This document shows positions 12,560 to 24,214 of a stretch of 64,000 nt of DNA, piece after piece (position 1 is the first letter of the stretch; the number at the start of each line of letters is the position of its first letter). The stretch comes from Phorcus lineatus. Taxonomy: Eukaryota; Mollusca; Gastropoda; Trochida; Trochidae. Location: NCBI GenBank assembly GCA_921293015.1, contig OV121091.1:9143755-9207754 (forward strand), read 5' to 3'. The position numbers were made by a program, and so were the translations under genes. The notes under the pieces are model-generated. The model made no database searches, was not told where the DNA came from, and saw nothing but the letters and a program-made list of their open reading frames with translations.

Positions 12560-13280
12560 GCAGGGGGGAAAGTAGGACTAGTGGCAGTTTCAGATTGCTA
12601 GCACGTTTTAGTAATGCTATCGATGCCTTTATACCAAGGTTAGCAATATATCTATCACAGCGAAATTTAGACGTCCATTTCTACGTAGCACAATTCCTAG
12701 GTATCTGTAAGTGTTTACAACTTAAATTTCATATCATATAATGAGAACGAGCTGCCGGTCCGGAAACGAATATAATGGTTTTTGTCTTGTTAGTATTTAC
12801 TTGAAATTTCCATCGGTCACTTTATTCAGCAAGCGAATTCAGAGAAATTTGTTAATCATCATGGATTTCTGAAAGAAGAACAGTATTGTCTGCATAAGGT
12901 AGAACTAGTAGTTTGAAATGAATAATAAAATCATCGTTTAGTGTTTCAATTTCAAGACTAACACATGACTGAATCGAAAGATGGGATTCTAGGTCATTCC
13001 TGAAAAACAAAGAAGATTTTATATCATCAAATATATTTGTAACAAATCAAATGTTCTCCTTTTGATGCCATTTTGTCTTAATTTTGTCCGTTATCCCATT
13101 TTCCAGACTTACAAATGCTTTATAAAAGTCTATAACGGCAAAAAAAAGTTTCTTTTTATGTTTCTGCAATCGGTGTATCAAATTATGAAATATGAATACA
13201 TTTTCAATTGTAGAAAAACTTTTTCTGAGACCGGATTGGACATGCGATATTATAGCATTATCATCGCAGAACTTATTTAA
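12560..13280 (-). pseudogene. Decayed LINE reverse transcriptase
   Basis: Minus-strand frames give RT fragments in the right order. A GFRKSFSTIENVF-like block with AVIDFYKAFVSL (about 13090-13240) corresponds to the palm region before the first catalytic Asp. VLPYADNTVLLSE follows (about 12870-12905), then a region ending in NLGIKASIALLKRAS (about 12600-12650). The catalytic box reads YADN rather than YADD. Many stops and frame changes are present, so it is dead. It resembles the LINE type at 48-53 kb in motif style, but family assignment is uncertain. Confidence 0.7.
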
Positions 13281-14354
13281 TCATCCATTGAGGATGCTAG
13301 TAAATAGCTTACCAATGCAGCTCGAAACTGAAATAGGTCTACATGTATATGAGGGGGGATCCATACGATTTCGTGATTTCTTATAAATAGGTTTTGTTGT
13401 TGCGGTAAGCTATGCTTGGGGCATTATTCCAGTTTGCAGTACAGTGTTAAAATTTACATCATAAAAATTCTGGGAGAGCAAGAGACACTGGGAGAAGCCA
13501 AGTTCCTTAATGAAGGGGTGCGCGGGTTGTGACAAGTACTGCGGAAGGCATGTTACTGTTTCACTGTGTTTATAAGCTGCATGAATGAGATTGGGTCATA
13601 CTTTATAGTAAGGACCTTAGAACTTTCCTCTGTTTGTGTAGAACGTAATGATAAAACTTGGTGTAAGGATATCAGAAACAAAGTGTTAATTGTCTTTAGA
13701 GTCCCCAATACATTAATGCATGCATTACATGTCAACTTACGAGTATGTTCATCATTGAGGAAATATTATATCAAAATGAAAATGAAAGTCAATCGCCCCT
13801 TAATATTACGTGGTGTGTAGATAATGTATAAACCATGTATACAACTACGTACCGAGAGTTTGTATTTGAGTGCAAACATCGTGTAATTTGGATTTCGTCA
13901 ACTGCAATGCTACATTGTTACAATGACCATTTAACTTCTTGTGCAAAATGCCGACAGCCCTGATTACACTGTCAGTTGAGAGGCGCAATTTTTTATAGAA
14001 TCGTCTGTATTAACTTCATTAAAGAAAATAAATAATAAGTACATTAATGAGTACAAGCTGAATATATGACCAAACTCCCATTCGAGTTAATTATAAAAAG
14101 GTCTAGACACCCCTTCTGTCCTATTTTGGTACGTTCCGACGTTCTGTGAGCCAATTAATACCTAAGAAATCCGTCGAATTGCTACTATTTGTAAAACAAC
14201 ATTGTCTTGCAATAATTACTTTACTTTTCGTTTCGTGACTTCCCCTATTTCCGTCAAAATCATGCAGTACAACTTGAAAGTTGTTGTCATCTATGATTAA
14301 TTAATAGTGACTTATTCTAATTGATCTTAATTGAGTGAATAATATATGATTCAG
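13281..14354. other. Upstream flank or 5' intron of Wnt10
   Basis: The Wnt10 signal-peptide exon should lie upstream of 14355, but I find no ATG-hydrophobic-donor pattern I can defend here. The last bases end in ATTCAG, the presumed 3' splice site of the first Wnt10 exon seen. Confidence 0.4.
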
Positions 14355-14617
14355 AATTATGGAGAACGACATTCTGCGCCTGAACATCAAGAAGGAGCCA
14401 TACCTTGACCCAAACACGGTGTGCAACACCTACCCGGAGCTCTCCCCCACTCAGTACGACCTGTGCCGAAAGTACCCGGATGTGACGGCCTCCGCCATAC
14501 AAGGCGTGCAGGTGGGGATACATGAGTGTCAGTACCAACTCCGCACCCACCGATGGAATTGCTCCAGTCTCGAGAAAAAAAATAAAAACCCTCATGCAAG
14601 TCCACTTCTCAGAAAAG
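14355..14617 (+). CDS. Wnt10: Wnt10, N-terminal coding exon
   Basis: Encodes the N-terminal part of a secreted Wnt ligand, a lipid-modified signal that binds Frizzled and LRP receptors. From the ATG at 14359 it reads ENDIL, then NTVCNTYPELSPTQYDLC, ASAIQGVQVGIHECQYQLR and HRWNCSSLE. These are hallmarks of the Wnt10 subfamily, which shares NDIL, NTVC and RWNCSSLE. NCS is a potential N-glycosylation site. No signal peptide is present, so the ATG is probably internal and at least one 5' exon lies upstream. The exon probably starts after TTCAG at 14354, although an AG at 14362-14363 is an alternative. It ends at 14617 in phase 1 before GCGAGT, a non-canonical GC donor. The next exon joins in frame to give RKGFKE. 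Confidence 0.93.
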
Positions 14618-16001
14618 GCGAGTATACCTTGCATTTATTAATACGGTAACTTTCTCGATAACTGCTTTTGAACTTGACGGCGACCGTTCTATCTTTCTTA
14701 AACTGTCTCACCTGTGTCAGAAACATCACCTTCAGTCATGTCGGTGGCGAAATGCCTAAAAGAACAATACAGACACAGAGCGGTTACCTGCAGATATAGC
14801 AAGGGACAAAGGCTTTAGTGAAGCTCGACGAAGGAAAACACAGGTGGCTGCGCTATGATCGGCTCGAGAACACGATGGACACTACGGTTAATGTGTCTGC
14901 TAACTTCTTCCACCTATGCGGCTTCCTTTGCCTTCCTTGTGCGTTACCTCGGCAACGAACAGCGTTCATTAAGGGATGCCTGCATAGAAATTCGGCAACC
15001 GATGCGATGCTTCTTATACTTTTCCTTTACTCTGAGCATGTGAACATGGTAATGTTGTTTGTTAAAGGACCGCACAACGAATGCCTCTGACAGTTACAAT
15101 GAAACAAGTTAGGGACGCACAAAGTGGCATAACGCGCGCGACAAAAGATCCGTTAATGACTTTCTTATATGTAACTGAGCGACTGTAATTAGGAGGGGTA
15201 TAGAATGTGTTATAAGATGCAAGAACGGTTTAGCAATCTGTTGGCATCATCTGTGCCTGTGCGTCCTTTTGATGGTGCTAGTGTTACATCAGAAGTCTCG
15301 CGTTGCCTGCCTTGCTCCGACCGGGAAACGCCGTCTCTCTGTGTAAACACGGGAGCAGACTTATCAAACATCGCGTACCCGAGAGGAGTGCATGCGACCA
15401 GAGTTCTGATGAAACCAAGTTATTTGATGTAGGCCAAGAGTCTCTGATAACGGGCTGTAATAACGTCTTTAATCTCTAATGGGCTACGAATAGACGTCAG
15501 AGTATTTCCACACATGCAGAGAAAAAACACACTTTTGTCAAGTAGATCGCTTGCAGTTCGACCGACTACTAAGTGTAAAGGAATGTGAAGACTGACGTAC
15601 TCTCTAGTATAACCAAATAGGAGACTAGCTGCTGCATCCTTGTAACTTGCACTAACAGCCCTCAAGTTTGGGTTCTGAACATTTAGATCCTCGGACGCCG
15701 ATAGTGGTTCGTCTGAAATTAGGGAAATCATGTAACACATGAGATAAACGCCAGATAACATCAGATTTTGATTAGCATGTGGTAACTCTTTGAAAGTCGT
15801 AAAAATAATGTTTACGGCCAGGTGTTTATTAGCACGCGTATCAGTAGTTGTGTTTTGAAGATCACCATAGAAATTGTCCCAGCTGTTTCCTGAAACTAAA
15901 TTCCAACTGCGATGATACAAGTGGACTTTCAAATCATTACAGATGGGATTTACATTATAGTATTATAAAGGGTGAATTAATTTATACAATTTCATCCACA
16001 G
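14618..16001 (+). other. Wnt10 intron with GC-AG ends
   Basis: The 1,384-bp intron starts GCGAGT and ends TTTCATCCACAG. Only this GC donor keeps the Wnt frame. The nearest GT, at 14622, would shift the next exon out of frame. On the minus strand, 15420-15932 is open for 170 codons, but it starts with TTG rather than ATG and shows no domain I recognise. I regard it as probably spurious. Confidence 0.8.
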
Positions 16002-16264
16002 GTTTCAAAGAAACGGCTTTTGCATACGCCATATCTGCGGCTGGTGTAACGCACCAAGTATCGAAGGCGTGCAGTCTGGGAAAGCTCAAGTCCTGCGGAT
16101 GTGACATGAATGTATACGGTGTTAACAGAGATTTTGAATGGGGCGGATGCAGTCATAACGTAGATTTTGGCGAGCAGTACGCCAAGAGATTCATGGACTC
16201 CAAAGAAATGGCTCGGGATGTCCATTCGCGAATCAATCTTCACAACAACAGGGCCGGGCGTTTG
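16002..16264 (+). CDS. Wnt10: Wnt10, second coding exon seen
   Basis: Begins with two bases completing a glycine codon and continues FKETAFAYAISAAGVTHQVS, ACSLGKLKSCGCD, EWGGCSHNVDFGEQYAKRF and HNNRAGRL. The CSLGKLKSCGCD and WGGCSHNVDFG blocks are typical of Wnt10 and carry conserved cysteines of the disulphide-rich Wnt fold. The segment between CGCD and WGGC is short, as in WNT10A-like proteins without the long insert of some paralogues. The exon is 263 nt, ends in phase 0 at GTAGGT, and follows a clear pyrimidine tract. It is separated from the next exon by a 9.5-kb intron crowded with mobile elements. Confidence 0.95.
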
Positions 16265-17929
16265 GTAGGTACTCAGCAGTTGCACGCTTCAATAGGGGCA
16301 CAGGTCGCTGTTTCTATACACGTACCTCTATAACATCAAACATAAAGCACATTTTTTATAAGAAAATATGAGCGTTACATACATGTATATGGAACAGAGT
16401 TAAATCTTCTGCATTGATGATAACAGACAAGAGACAGTGTAGATGAGGTAGATCAGTTAAGGTTACGGTTATGGATAATTACCACTCAATACGGTCGCTC
16501 ACGGGTCGACGTTTTTAACCCACGGACGTAATTTACTTCCGGAAGACAGACATTGGTTGTTCTCGAAGCGCCAAAGAAAAACCCGGAAGAGTCTGTGGTT
16601 GACAAATTAAAGCGTACCGTACGAAATGTTTAATGAAGCTGAAATATACAGCTTTGCCTGATAACGAATGGAATGGCGACCTCACTAGAAAAACTTTGAG
16701 CTATGATATATATGCTTTCGAAAACAGTACCTTCGTCCTCGGTTACCGCCGTTCTTGATTAACTGTTGAATCTCAATAATAATGGCCTAGATTTCGCTTT
16801 ACACCGTAATGCACATTTGAATAAGTGGCTGGTTTACCGAACTCCAAGTGCTCGCCCTTGACAAAAACGTAGTTTAACCCATGTCTTCTGTGACCCATAT
16901 TCCTCAAATCAGTTTCGATTAAGTCCTGCGATCGTATTCTTTGAAGAGATTCTTAAAGGCCGGCATCCGCCACTATACACGGTGTTGGCGTGGCCAAGTT
17001 GACCTAAAAAAACTACACCTTATAGGGAAAAATTTAGGGTACCTATGTTCAGAGTCGAATAAATCAAAATCTTCTTACCGGAAAGTTGTCATATTTACAC
17101 AATATATCCTTGACACTTTAAAGAAGGAGAATTCCTAAACATGTTTATTCCAAACTAAAAACTTAAAGAGTACTTTGACTGCATTAACTTCATTATTGTT
17201 TCCAAATTTGAATTAACTTTGTAAATGTCACGTGACTAGATTCTTGTCATTACCATACCAAACAAGTCTGCTGGTGGAGGAAAAGATCCATTCACGGTGT
17301 CAGATTTCACTGCCTTCTCAGCCTGACTGCGAAATCAAAACCTCCCCCATCCCATATGTCCCCCAAATATTTAGCTATGCTTGTAGGGATAAGCTATAGA
17401 GACTTATGAGTAAGGTTATGAAAAGATTATTGTGACACGAAATGCTTCAGACAATTTTGTATAACTTTTGTCAACAATAGTGAAATATTCACTTCAAATA
17501 CATCCAAACATTGTTAAAGACTTTTTATTTGAATTTTTTTAAACAAAATGTTAACAAATACAGTTCCTTGTTAGGCCTATTGTTGATTCTTTAATTAAAG
17601 ATTTCATTAAATTAGTGTTGGTCATCTCTTAAATATATAAAACTTAATATACTGATGATAATATCAGCTTGTCACACAAAATCAAACTTCATGTTTTATA
17701 ACTTATGGTTTTTTTCCCTGATGATTATGTACTGAAACTGAAAAGACCACTACCAGCCACAAGTTGTAGTAAAGTTTTGTGACCTTTGCCCTGCTGAGCT
17801 CTCCCAGGCACCAAAAAAACCGTTACAGCCCTGTCACTCAAACACTGATTATATCTTCTGTTTATGGAATCAACCAATCAGAGTAAAGATGACAAAGATA
17901 AGAAACCCATGGGTTTTTTGGAGGTTTGG
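16265..17929 (+). other. Start of the 9.5-kb Wnt10 intron
   Basis: Non-coding sequence with no recognisable gene or repeat. The intron opens with GTAGGT. Short open frames show no domain. Confidence 0.5.
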
Positions 17930-18420
17930 ATCCCGGCCTTTAAGTGCTTTTTTTAGCTAATCATTACTGAAAGGTTAGACTTGTTAATGGCATGACCCGT
18001 TGTCCGTTGTCAGCAAACATTTCACTTTTTCGACTTCTCCTCCAAAGCTGCTGCATCCCAAAGCATTTGTAATTTTGTAGGGATGTATCTTTCACCTAGA
18101 TGAAGATCTAGATTGGAGTCTTAAATCTGTAAATTTCATTGTCCTCTTCACAAAAATAAGGGCGTTGCAGGGGGTGCACAAGGCAGGAAGGGTAACCTAG
18201 ATGGTCCAAATTTATAACTTTGGGACTGACCAGCCCCTCCCCCTCAAATATGGGCGTTGCATATATTGAACTTAAAGTTTTTTAAATCCGTTGAGGCCAA
18301 TCTTACATCTTTGCAACAAAGAGACACATATTAGTACACTTGGTGATGACCCCTTCCCTTTAAACATGGCCTAGCAGGGGGATTAACATTAACTCTTCTT
18401 TCATCCATTCCCCCAGAAAA
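17930..18420 (+). repeat. Dispersed repeat fragment in the Wnt10 intron
   Basis: GGCATGACCCGTTGTCCGTT and a following block on small-peptide-like TTCGACTTCTCCTCCAAAGC resemble the segment at about 3835-4000 and the one at 19910-20180. The shared core is rich in CCGTTGTCCG or CGTCCGTC. It is a non-coding member of the same dispersed family. Confidence 0.4.
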
Positions 18421-19184
18421 TATTAATGCTAGGAATGTCATTTATTTTTTTAAATCATTACTTTGTAGTATGAAGGCTTAAGCTTTGTTGATACGGCGAG
18501 CGTTTGGATATGATTAAATGGTTGAATTTATGCAAATTTGCTTATATGTGCAAATTTCGCTTTATAACATCATTTGTACGTATGCAAGTTTTACTACTGT
18601 GAGTACATTTTAAATTACCGTAAGCTTTAACCCCAAAATTAACTAGCACATTTGAGACAAATTATCAAAGAAGAGACACGTAAGAATACAAGAATAGACA
18701 ACTGACTAATTCATTTGGATCTGATGAAAAGTGGTTGATTTAATTAAATGTGAATGCATTGAATTTATCAACTACTTAGCTTAACATAAGATGATCGAAA
18801 TAGTTCACGGCGTCATAAGTAATGTTAAATTGTTGCAATTATTACGCTTCTGACGATATCGTAAGCGTGGATGTTCGATCAGGACAATAATCAGCCAATT
18901 TTCCATATGAATACTAGTAAAAAAGTAAAAGTTACCCTGCAAGTTAATACTAAATATTATTGGTATATTTGTTGCACGTTCTTTGTATGTAGTGTATGCT
19001 TGATTTCACTCGTTTTCGGAGAATATTTTCAAAGAGAATTGATAATTTTTGTATTCATATTATCTATAAACTTTGAAACCCTCTTCCCAAAGGGGAAATA
19101 AACACATAGCAGATTTACTTTTGCACACATGTTTATATTTACTACCATAATCAATACCGCATATGTGCATAGTTAGCCTATAAA

Positions 19185-19700
19185 CAAGATATGAAATGCA
19201 GAAGTTTCATTTTTCTACCCCAAAGAATATTTGTACTTATAACACACAAATTAAGTGTCCAAAAGCAAACTAAGGGACCTACCGTTAATCTACTATCATT
19301 GAAATACACCTATTCAGCCTTGGGAAAAAACTATTTTCTCTTCTCTACAGTTAATGTATATCACCTTATTTTACATTATTTGCACTGAGAATAGAATTAT
19401 GAGTACTTGTAACCCTTTTGTGTACTTATGTGTACTTCTAACACACAAATTAAGTGTCCAAAAGCAAACCATGGGACCTACCGTTAATCTACTATCATTG
19501 AAAAACACCTATTCAGCCTTGGGAAAAAACTATTTTCTCTTCTCTACAGTTAATGTATATCACCTTATTTTACATTATTTGCACTGAGAATAGAATTATG
19601 AGTACTTGTAACCCTTTTGTGTACTTATGTGTACTTCTAACACACAAATTAAGTGTCCAAAAGCAAACCATGGGACCTACCGTTAATCCACTGTCACTGT
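19185..19700 (+). repeat. 199-bp tandem repeat, intron copy
   Basis: Two and a half copies of a unit of about 199 bp. The landmark CACTGAGAATAGAATTATGA occurs at 19383 and again at 19582. The unit includes AAGTGTCCAAAAGCAAAC and TTCTCTTCTCTACAGTTAAT. The same unit is repeated four to five times in each arm of the fold-back element at 34.7-39.4 kb, which implies that this array came from a related element. Confidence 0.88.
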
Positions 19701-19904
19701 CCTCTTAAAAAATACGGAAATGGCAGGGTTGCAAATGGTGTAAAGGCTGCAAATAAAAAGGCTACCCCTTTTCTTTTTTTATTAGCACAATAACTAAGTA
19801 AACTATGAACTTACAATCAACTGGTTAGCACTGTGAGAGGTGACTAGAAATAGACAGCAAATCTCAGGCCCCCAGCAACAAGGATGCGGCAAGCTGACTC
19901 AATT

Positions 19905-20180
19905 TTAGCCCATCAGACTTGAAAGATCCGATGCGTCCGGCGTCCGTCAGCGTAAACATTCTTTACTTTTATGGAGATGTACCTTGCACCTAGGTGATTC
20001 GAAATTGTACATTTTGGACTATGCCTCCACCACCCCACTGTCTTTTTTTCAGACACCAATCATGCTTGGGATCTAAACTTTCAACGTTGTAGGTTAGAGA
20101 AAGGTTTGAGAATTTGTATAATGTGACCTACGTACCTCCTAAAATAAGGTTATGACAGGGGTTCATATGGTATAGCAAGA
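19905..20180 (+). repeat. Dispersed repeat fragment
   Basis: GCCCATCAGACTTG and GCGTCCGGCGTCCGTCAG, followed by a block with ATGGAGATGTACCTTGCACC, match the pattern of the segments near 3840 and 18000. Non-coding. Confidence 0.4.
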
Positions 20181-20229
20181 TGGGCGCCAAGAATGTTAAC
20201 TGGTGATAAGAAACAGAAACGCCTAGACA

Positions 20230-20860
20230 TTTGAAAATAACTTTTGGCTCGATTCAGGGGAGACAGAGATTATTTCCTGAAACGGTTAATGAACCAGGAT
20301 GAGACGTGGGGACATCACTTAGATCCAGAAACCTAAACACCAAAGCAAACAGTGAAAACATGCCAATTCCACACCTAAAGGGTCAAACAAGTTCCATTTG
20401 CTGGAAAAGTGATTGCCTCGGGTTTTTGGGCTTACTTAGAGAAGAACCACACTGTCTACGGGGCATATAATGCTAATGAATTGAAGCAATTAAGGGCTAC
20501 CATCAAAGGCCAAGCGGCGAGGGAAGCTCAGAGTGCCGCTCCTTCAGGACTATGCTCCCGTCCATACAGTACATGTAGCTTTTTACTACCGTAATCAGGC
20601 TTTAAAATTCTTCTACATCCACCCTACTCCAAAGATTTGGCACTATCGATTTCTTTCCCAAGTCTGAAAAACCATCTAAGTGGACATGTTTTTGCTCATA
20701 ACAAACGTTGATTGCCGCGGTGGATAGATTTCGTGAGATCCAGGATTCGGAGTTCTACAAGAATGGCATAATGAAGCTGGAGCATCTCTGGTCCAAATGT
20801 ATTTAGACTATGTTGAATAAAAGTGATACTTTGATCTTTTTTCTATGTCATTCTACGAAC
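20230..20860 (+). pseudogene. Second mariner transposase remnant
   Basis: Plus-strand frames match the C-terminal two thirds of the mariner copy at 10.4-11.6 kb. The blocks are LARFRGDRDYFLKRL, NQDETWGHHLDPET, then YGAYNANELKQLRATIKGQA and the HPPYSKDL segment. It has in-frame stops (after DPET, for example) and a frameshift near 20600. The 3' flank, ATGTCATTCTACGAAC, is the inverse of the flank at 10425 of the other copy, so the two are the same family in opposite orientation on either side of the first Wnt10 exons. Confidence 0.85.
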
Positions 20861-21779
20861 AATTTTATTTACCCTCGTAGATGATTTGGATTCTAATTCA
20901 TAGATTTGGTGAACCTGGACCACACCATAAAGACTTACTTTCATCTTCTTCTCCAGAGGCAAGAGGCATACAAAATGTTGTGAACAGACTCCCTAGCTGA
21001 TGAGGATTGTAATTTATGGATTTCGTGACCCTGTCGCCCTTAATAAGGGTCACATAGGGCACACCCTTTGTCTCTGGGTTTTCTTTTCGAAAAGAAAAGG
21101 CATTGTGAGTGGGTAAGTGAAATAGTGTTCAAGGTGTTTTGAACAATATTTTAGTTATTTAACACGTGGATGACAATCATCCAAACGAGAGTGGGCAAAT
21201 CAGGGAGAAAGGGATCGAAAGGATGAGATACGGAAGAAATGCATGTTGAGAGAAAGCACTGAAGCACGCAAACCACCACACCACGACGAGGTATTGAGTC
21301 AAGGAAAAGTCATTGAAAGCTAAAATGTTGTGTACTGAGTTGATGAGGATGATTATAAATGATGATTCTGCGGCAGGTCATATGATGATCCTGTTGAAAA
21401 AATCATTGAATAAATCATTTCTAGCCTAATGAGCTGCAAAGCCAATGGCTCTATTTTTTGTAATTTAAGAGGGGCGTTTTATCAAATATTTCCCCTGACC
21501 CATACCGGCTTTTGCATGTGGCAAGTTTATGTCAGTTATGCCAGCTATAACTTTGGGTCAGGATTAGGTCCAGTATTATCTAATTAAAACTATGCTTTTA
21601 ACAAGTACTAGATTGAAATAAGGGGTGAGAATAAAGTAAGCAGAGTACCGAGCTGCCATCATGTTTTTGCACTTGAAAGGTCGCACACCATTGGAGACAC
21701 TTGATGAAATAAAAGAGACTTGTGGAGAAGATGTCGTTAGTTAAACACTGCCATCACAAGTTCAAATGTAGTCGGAAAT
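20861..21779. other. Intron sequence, no gene recognised
   Basis: Non-coding intron sequence between the mariner fragment and the LTR element. No domain-bearing frame is seen. Confidence 0.5.
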
Positions 21780-21784
21780 CTGAG

Positions 21785-21977
21785 TGTCATGTATTTGATC
21801 TGTGATCGTCGGATGGCCCATGATTAAACACGAACTAACATTTGGAAGCCCGCCATGTTTATTACGGCATCTTGCTACACCACATGATATGATGACGTCA
21901 CGCATGCTACGTCACTATTATGGGGAAACAGTACAAATGACTATTTATAGAACTATGTTTACATAGAGGATATCACA
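21785..21977 (-). repeat. 3' LTR of the gypsy-type element
   Basis: A 193-bp repeat that begins TGTCATGTATTTGATC and ends TATCACA on the plus strand. It differs from the other LTR at two sites (A or T after GGCCC, and A or G in GCTACGTC). It contains a TGATGACGTCACG block. Confidence 0.95.
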
Positions 21978-21989
21978 CTCCTCCCCCCT
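21978..21989 (-). other. Polypurine tract of the gypsy-type element
   Basis: On the minus strand AGGGGGGAGGAG directly abuts the 3' LTR. This is where plus-strand DNA synthesis would be primed during reverse transcription. Confidence 0.85.
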
Positions 21990-22317
21990 AAACTTTTAGT
22001 TCAAAGTTAGTATCAGTTGTTGAAATTAAAACTATGTTGAATTTACTTGGCATTGCAAAGGCTTCATTATTCCATGCAACAAGTAATACTGATGAAGGTA
22101 ACTTTAGAGTCCATTACTCAATACAACTATTAATACTGATGAAGGTAACTGTAACTTTAGAGTCCATCAACTTGAAAATAAGAACCTTGCAATGCACTCC
22201 TACTGCACTGTGGATTAACTCAAACTTTAAAGTCTTTCAAATATTTAACTGCAATAATAACTTCACTTTGCCATTTTGGCGTAACACATTTACAGTCACA
22301 ATATTTTCAGAATCGCT

Positions 22318-23916
22318 TCACAGGTCCAGTCTCTGGATTGGTTTTCTGGTTCTCTCTGGATAGCGTCTCTGTGTTTCAGGCTGAGTTGTCTCCCTTGATA
22401 CACTGGACCGTGCTGAAGTAACAGCTCGTTTCAGCGACTGCGTAGTTTCCTCCCCTCTGGCCGGCAGCATCTCCATCCGTCGAGGCAGCAGCAGCATCTC
22501 TTCCCCTCTCGGCACTGACGGCTTGTCATAGCCTCTGATTGGCAGCGTTGTCTGTGTAGGTGGGCAGCTTCCATTTATCTCTGTCAGCTTCGGGATCTGC
22601 TCATCTGTCTCCGTTATATCCTCTGCATGACCTAGAGAATGTACCATCTGATTGACATGAGTGTACCTTGTACGGGCGCCGATCTGAACCAAATAGCGTT
22701 GAGGACCCATTCTGCGGATTACTCGCCCAGGTATCCAACGTTCAGTCATTCCATCTCTGTAATTTCCGACCCGGCAAGGTTGATTTATCCGGAATTCTCT
22801 CAGGGTATTCTGGCAATCATGGAAGTCTTTCTGTTTCTGTTGAGCTTCTTCAACCTTCTTGTTCAGATCAGGTTTAAGCAGGGATAGTCTCGTGCGTACT
22901 TGTCGTCCCAGGAATAATTCTGCTGGAGTTCGTCCTGTCGAAGAATGTGGCGTTGACCTGTAAGTCAATAGGAAGTTTGACAAGTGTTTCTTCACTGATG
23001 TGCTGTCGCCGCATAACTTCTGAGACATGAAGTGTTTCTTTAATGCCGCTTTGATTATTTGAACTGATCGTTCAGCTGCTCCGTTTGATGCTGGATGATA
23101 TGGTGGTGTGAGTGAATGCTTCACTCCATTCTGTGCTAAGAATATTCCAAACACTTCAGCTGTGAACTGTGGTCCATTGTCCGATACTAATTCTTCTGGT
23201 AAGCCGTAGCTTGAAAATATTGTTCTCAGTGTCTCAACAGTCTTTTCAGCTGTTGTTGACTTCATTTCCTTTACTTCTATCCATTTTGATATACTGTCAA
23301 TCAGTACAAAGTAGTTTTGTCCTTTGTATTCTGCAAAATCCACATGTATTCTCTCCCAAACTCTCTGTGGATAACTCCATGGTTGCAATGGAGCAACAGG
23401 TGGATCCCTCTGTGTAGTTTCACATACTGTGCAACTCTTCACGGTCATTTCAATATCTTTATCCATTCCAGGATACCATACATAGCTTCTAGCTCTGGCT
23501 TTCATTTTAACCATTCCTGGATGATCAGCATGTAACTCTTGGAGTACATTGTCCTGTAACAGTGGAGGTATTACCACTCTCATCCCCCAAATGTAATCAA
23601 GCACAGATTCTCCAGAATTTTGTTTACGGTCTGTAAACATTTGCCGTTCCCAAATTAAGTTTCTCACAGGTTTGTAATATTTCGAAAATTCTCCTGTCAA
23701 AACTTCGTATGACAAATCACTAATGTCATCAGGTGCGAACAACGAAATTAATAGTTCGAAAACAACTGGTCCTACAGTAGCGAGGAATATCGTAGCTCTA
23801 TCTTCTTTCTTAACTTTGTTTGCCTTCATCCAAATTTCTACCCTCTTTTGATAACTTGACCAATCCTCTTTCCCTAGCGAGTATTCGCTTATCGTTCCGA
23901 TCATGGGCGCAGCCAT
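22318..23916 (-). CDS. Gag-integrase fused reading frame of the LTR element
   Basis: 532 codons from ATG at 23916 (MAAPMIGTISEYSLG). Residues 1 to about 107 look like the N-terminal part of a gypsy Gag (WSSYQKRVEIWMKANK, SGESV). From about residue 110 (WGMRVVIPPLLQ) it is integrase. It has an HHCC zinc finger (H129, H132, C162, C165) and a D,D-35-E catalytic core with D193 (HVDF), D246 (SDNGPQ) and E282 (AERS). A chromatin-binding tail region continues to a basic C-terminus. A complete element has Gag, protease, RT, RNase H and integrase in order. Here the deletion joins Gag to integrase in frame with no stop. All integrase catalytic residues remain. It is probably a defective internal-deletion copy. 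Domestication is possible, but nothing in the sequence requires it. Confidence 0.93.
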   Translation of the reverse strand: MAAPMIGTISEYSLGKEDWSSYQKRVEIWMKANKVKKEDRATIFLATVGPVVFELLISLFAPDDISDLSYEVLTGEFSKYYKPVRNLIWERQMFTDRKQNSGESVLDYIWGMRVVIPPLLQDNVLQELHADHPGMVKMKARARSYVWYPGMDKDIEMTVKSCTVCETTQRDPPVAPLQPWSYPQRVWERIHVDFAEYKGQNYFVLIDSISKWIEVKEMKSTTAEKTVETLRTIFSSYGLPEELVSDNGPQFTAEVFGIFLAQNGVKHSLTPPYHPASNGAAERSVQIIKAALKKHFMSQKLCGDSTSVKKHLSNFLLTYRSTPHSSTGRTPAELFLGRQVRTRLSLLKPDLNKKVEEAQQKQKDFHDCQNTLREFRINQPCRVGNYRDGMTERWIPGRVIRRMGPQRYLVQIGARTRYTHVNQMVHSLGHAEDITETDEQIPKLTEINGSCPPTQTTLPIRGYDKPSVPRGEEMLLLPRRMEMLPARGEETTQSLKRAVTSARSSVSRETTQPETQRRYPERTRKPIQRLDL

Positions 23917-24214
23917 GTTTGTTGGGTCACGTGACTTTCAACTTCCGATTTCCAAGGGTCAAAGTTCACTTTATAACGGTAATTATTTTGCACTTCATCA
24001 CAAACAAATTCCAGCTTTGAATGTTCGTAAAAAGTTCACTTTCACTTTACTTTCACTTCCAATAAGATATTTTGTCTTCTTTCCAAAAACGTATCACACG
24101 GCATCTATCATATATATAGACGCAAAAGCCCACTTGTGACTGATGTGACCGTTATGTCCGTTATCACAGTTTATAATACAAAATATTTAGTCCAAAACAT
24201 TCTCACGCTTTGTG

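Noticed and set aside
15205-15432. 75-codon frame in the Wnt10 intron
   Set aside because: No domain, no splice context, inside an intron defined by flanking Wnt exons.
19191-19587. Repeated 65-77 codon frames such as THKLSVQKQTKGPTVNLLSL
   Set aside because: The same peptide recurs because the 199-bp unit recurs in the intron and in both fold-back arms. The frames end at a stop in each unit and show no start or splice context.
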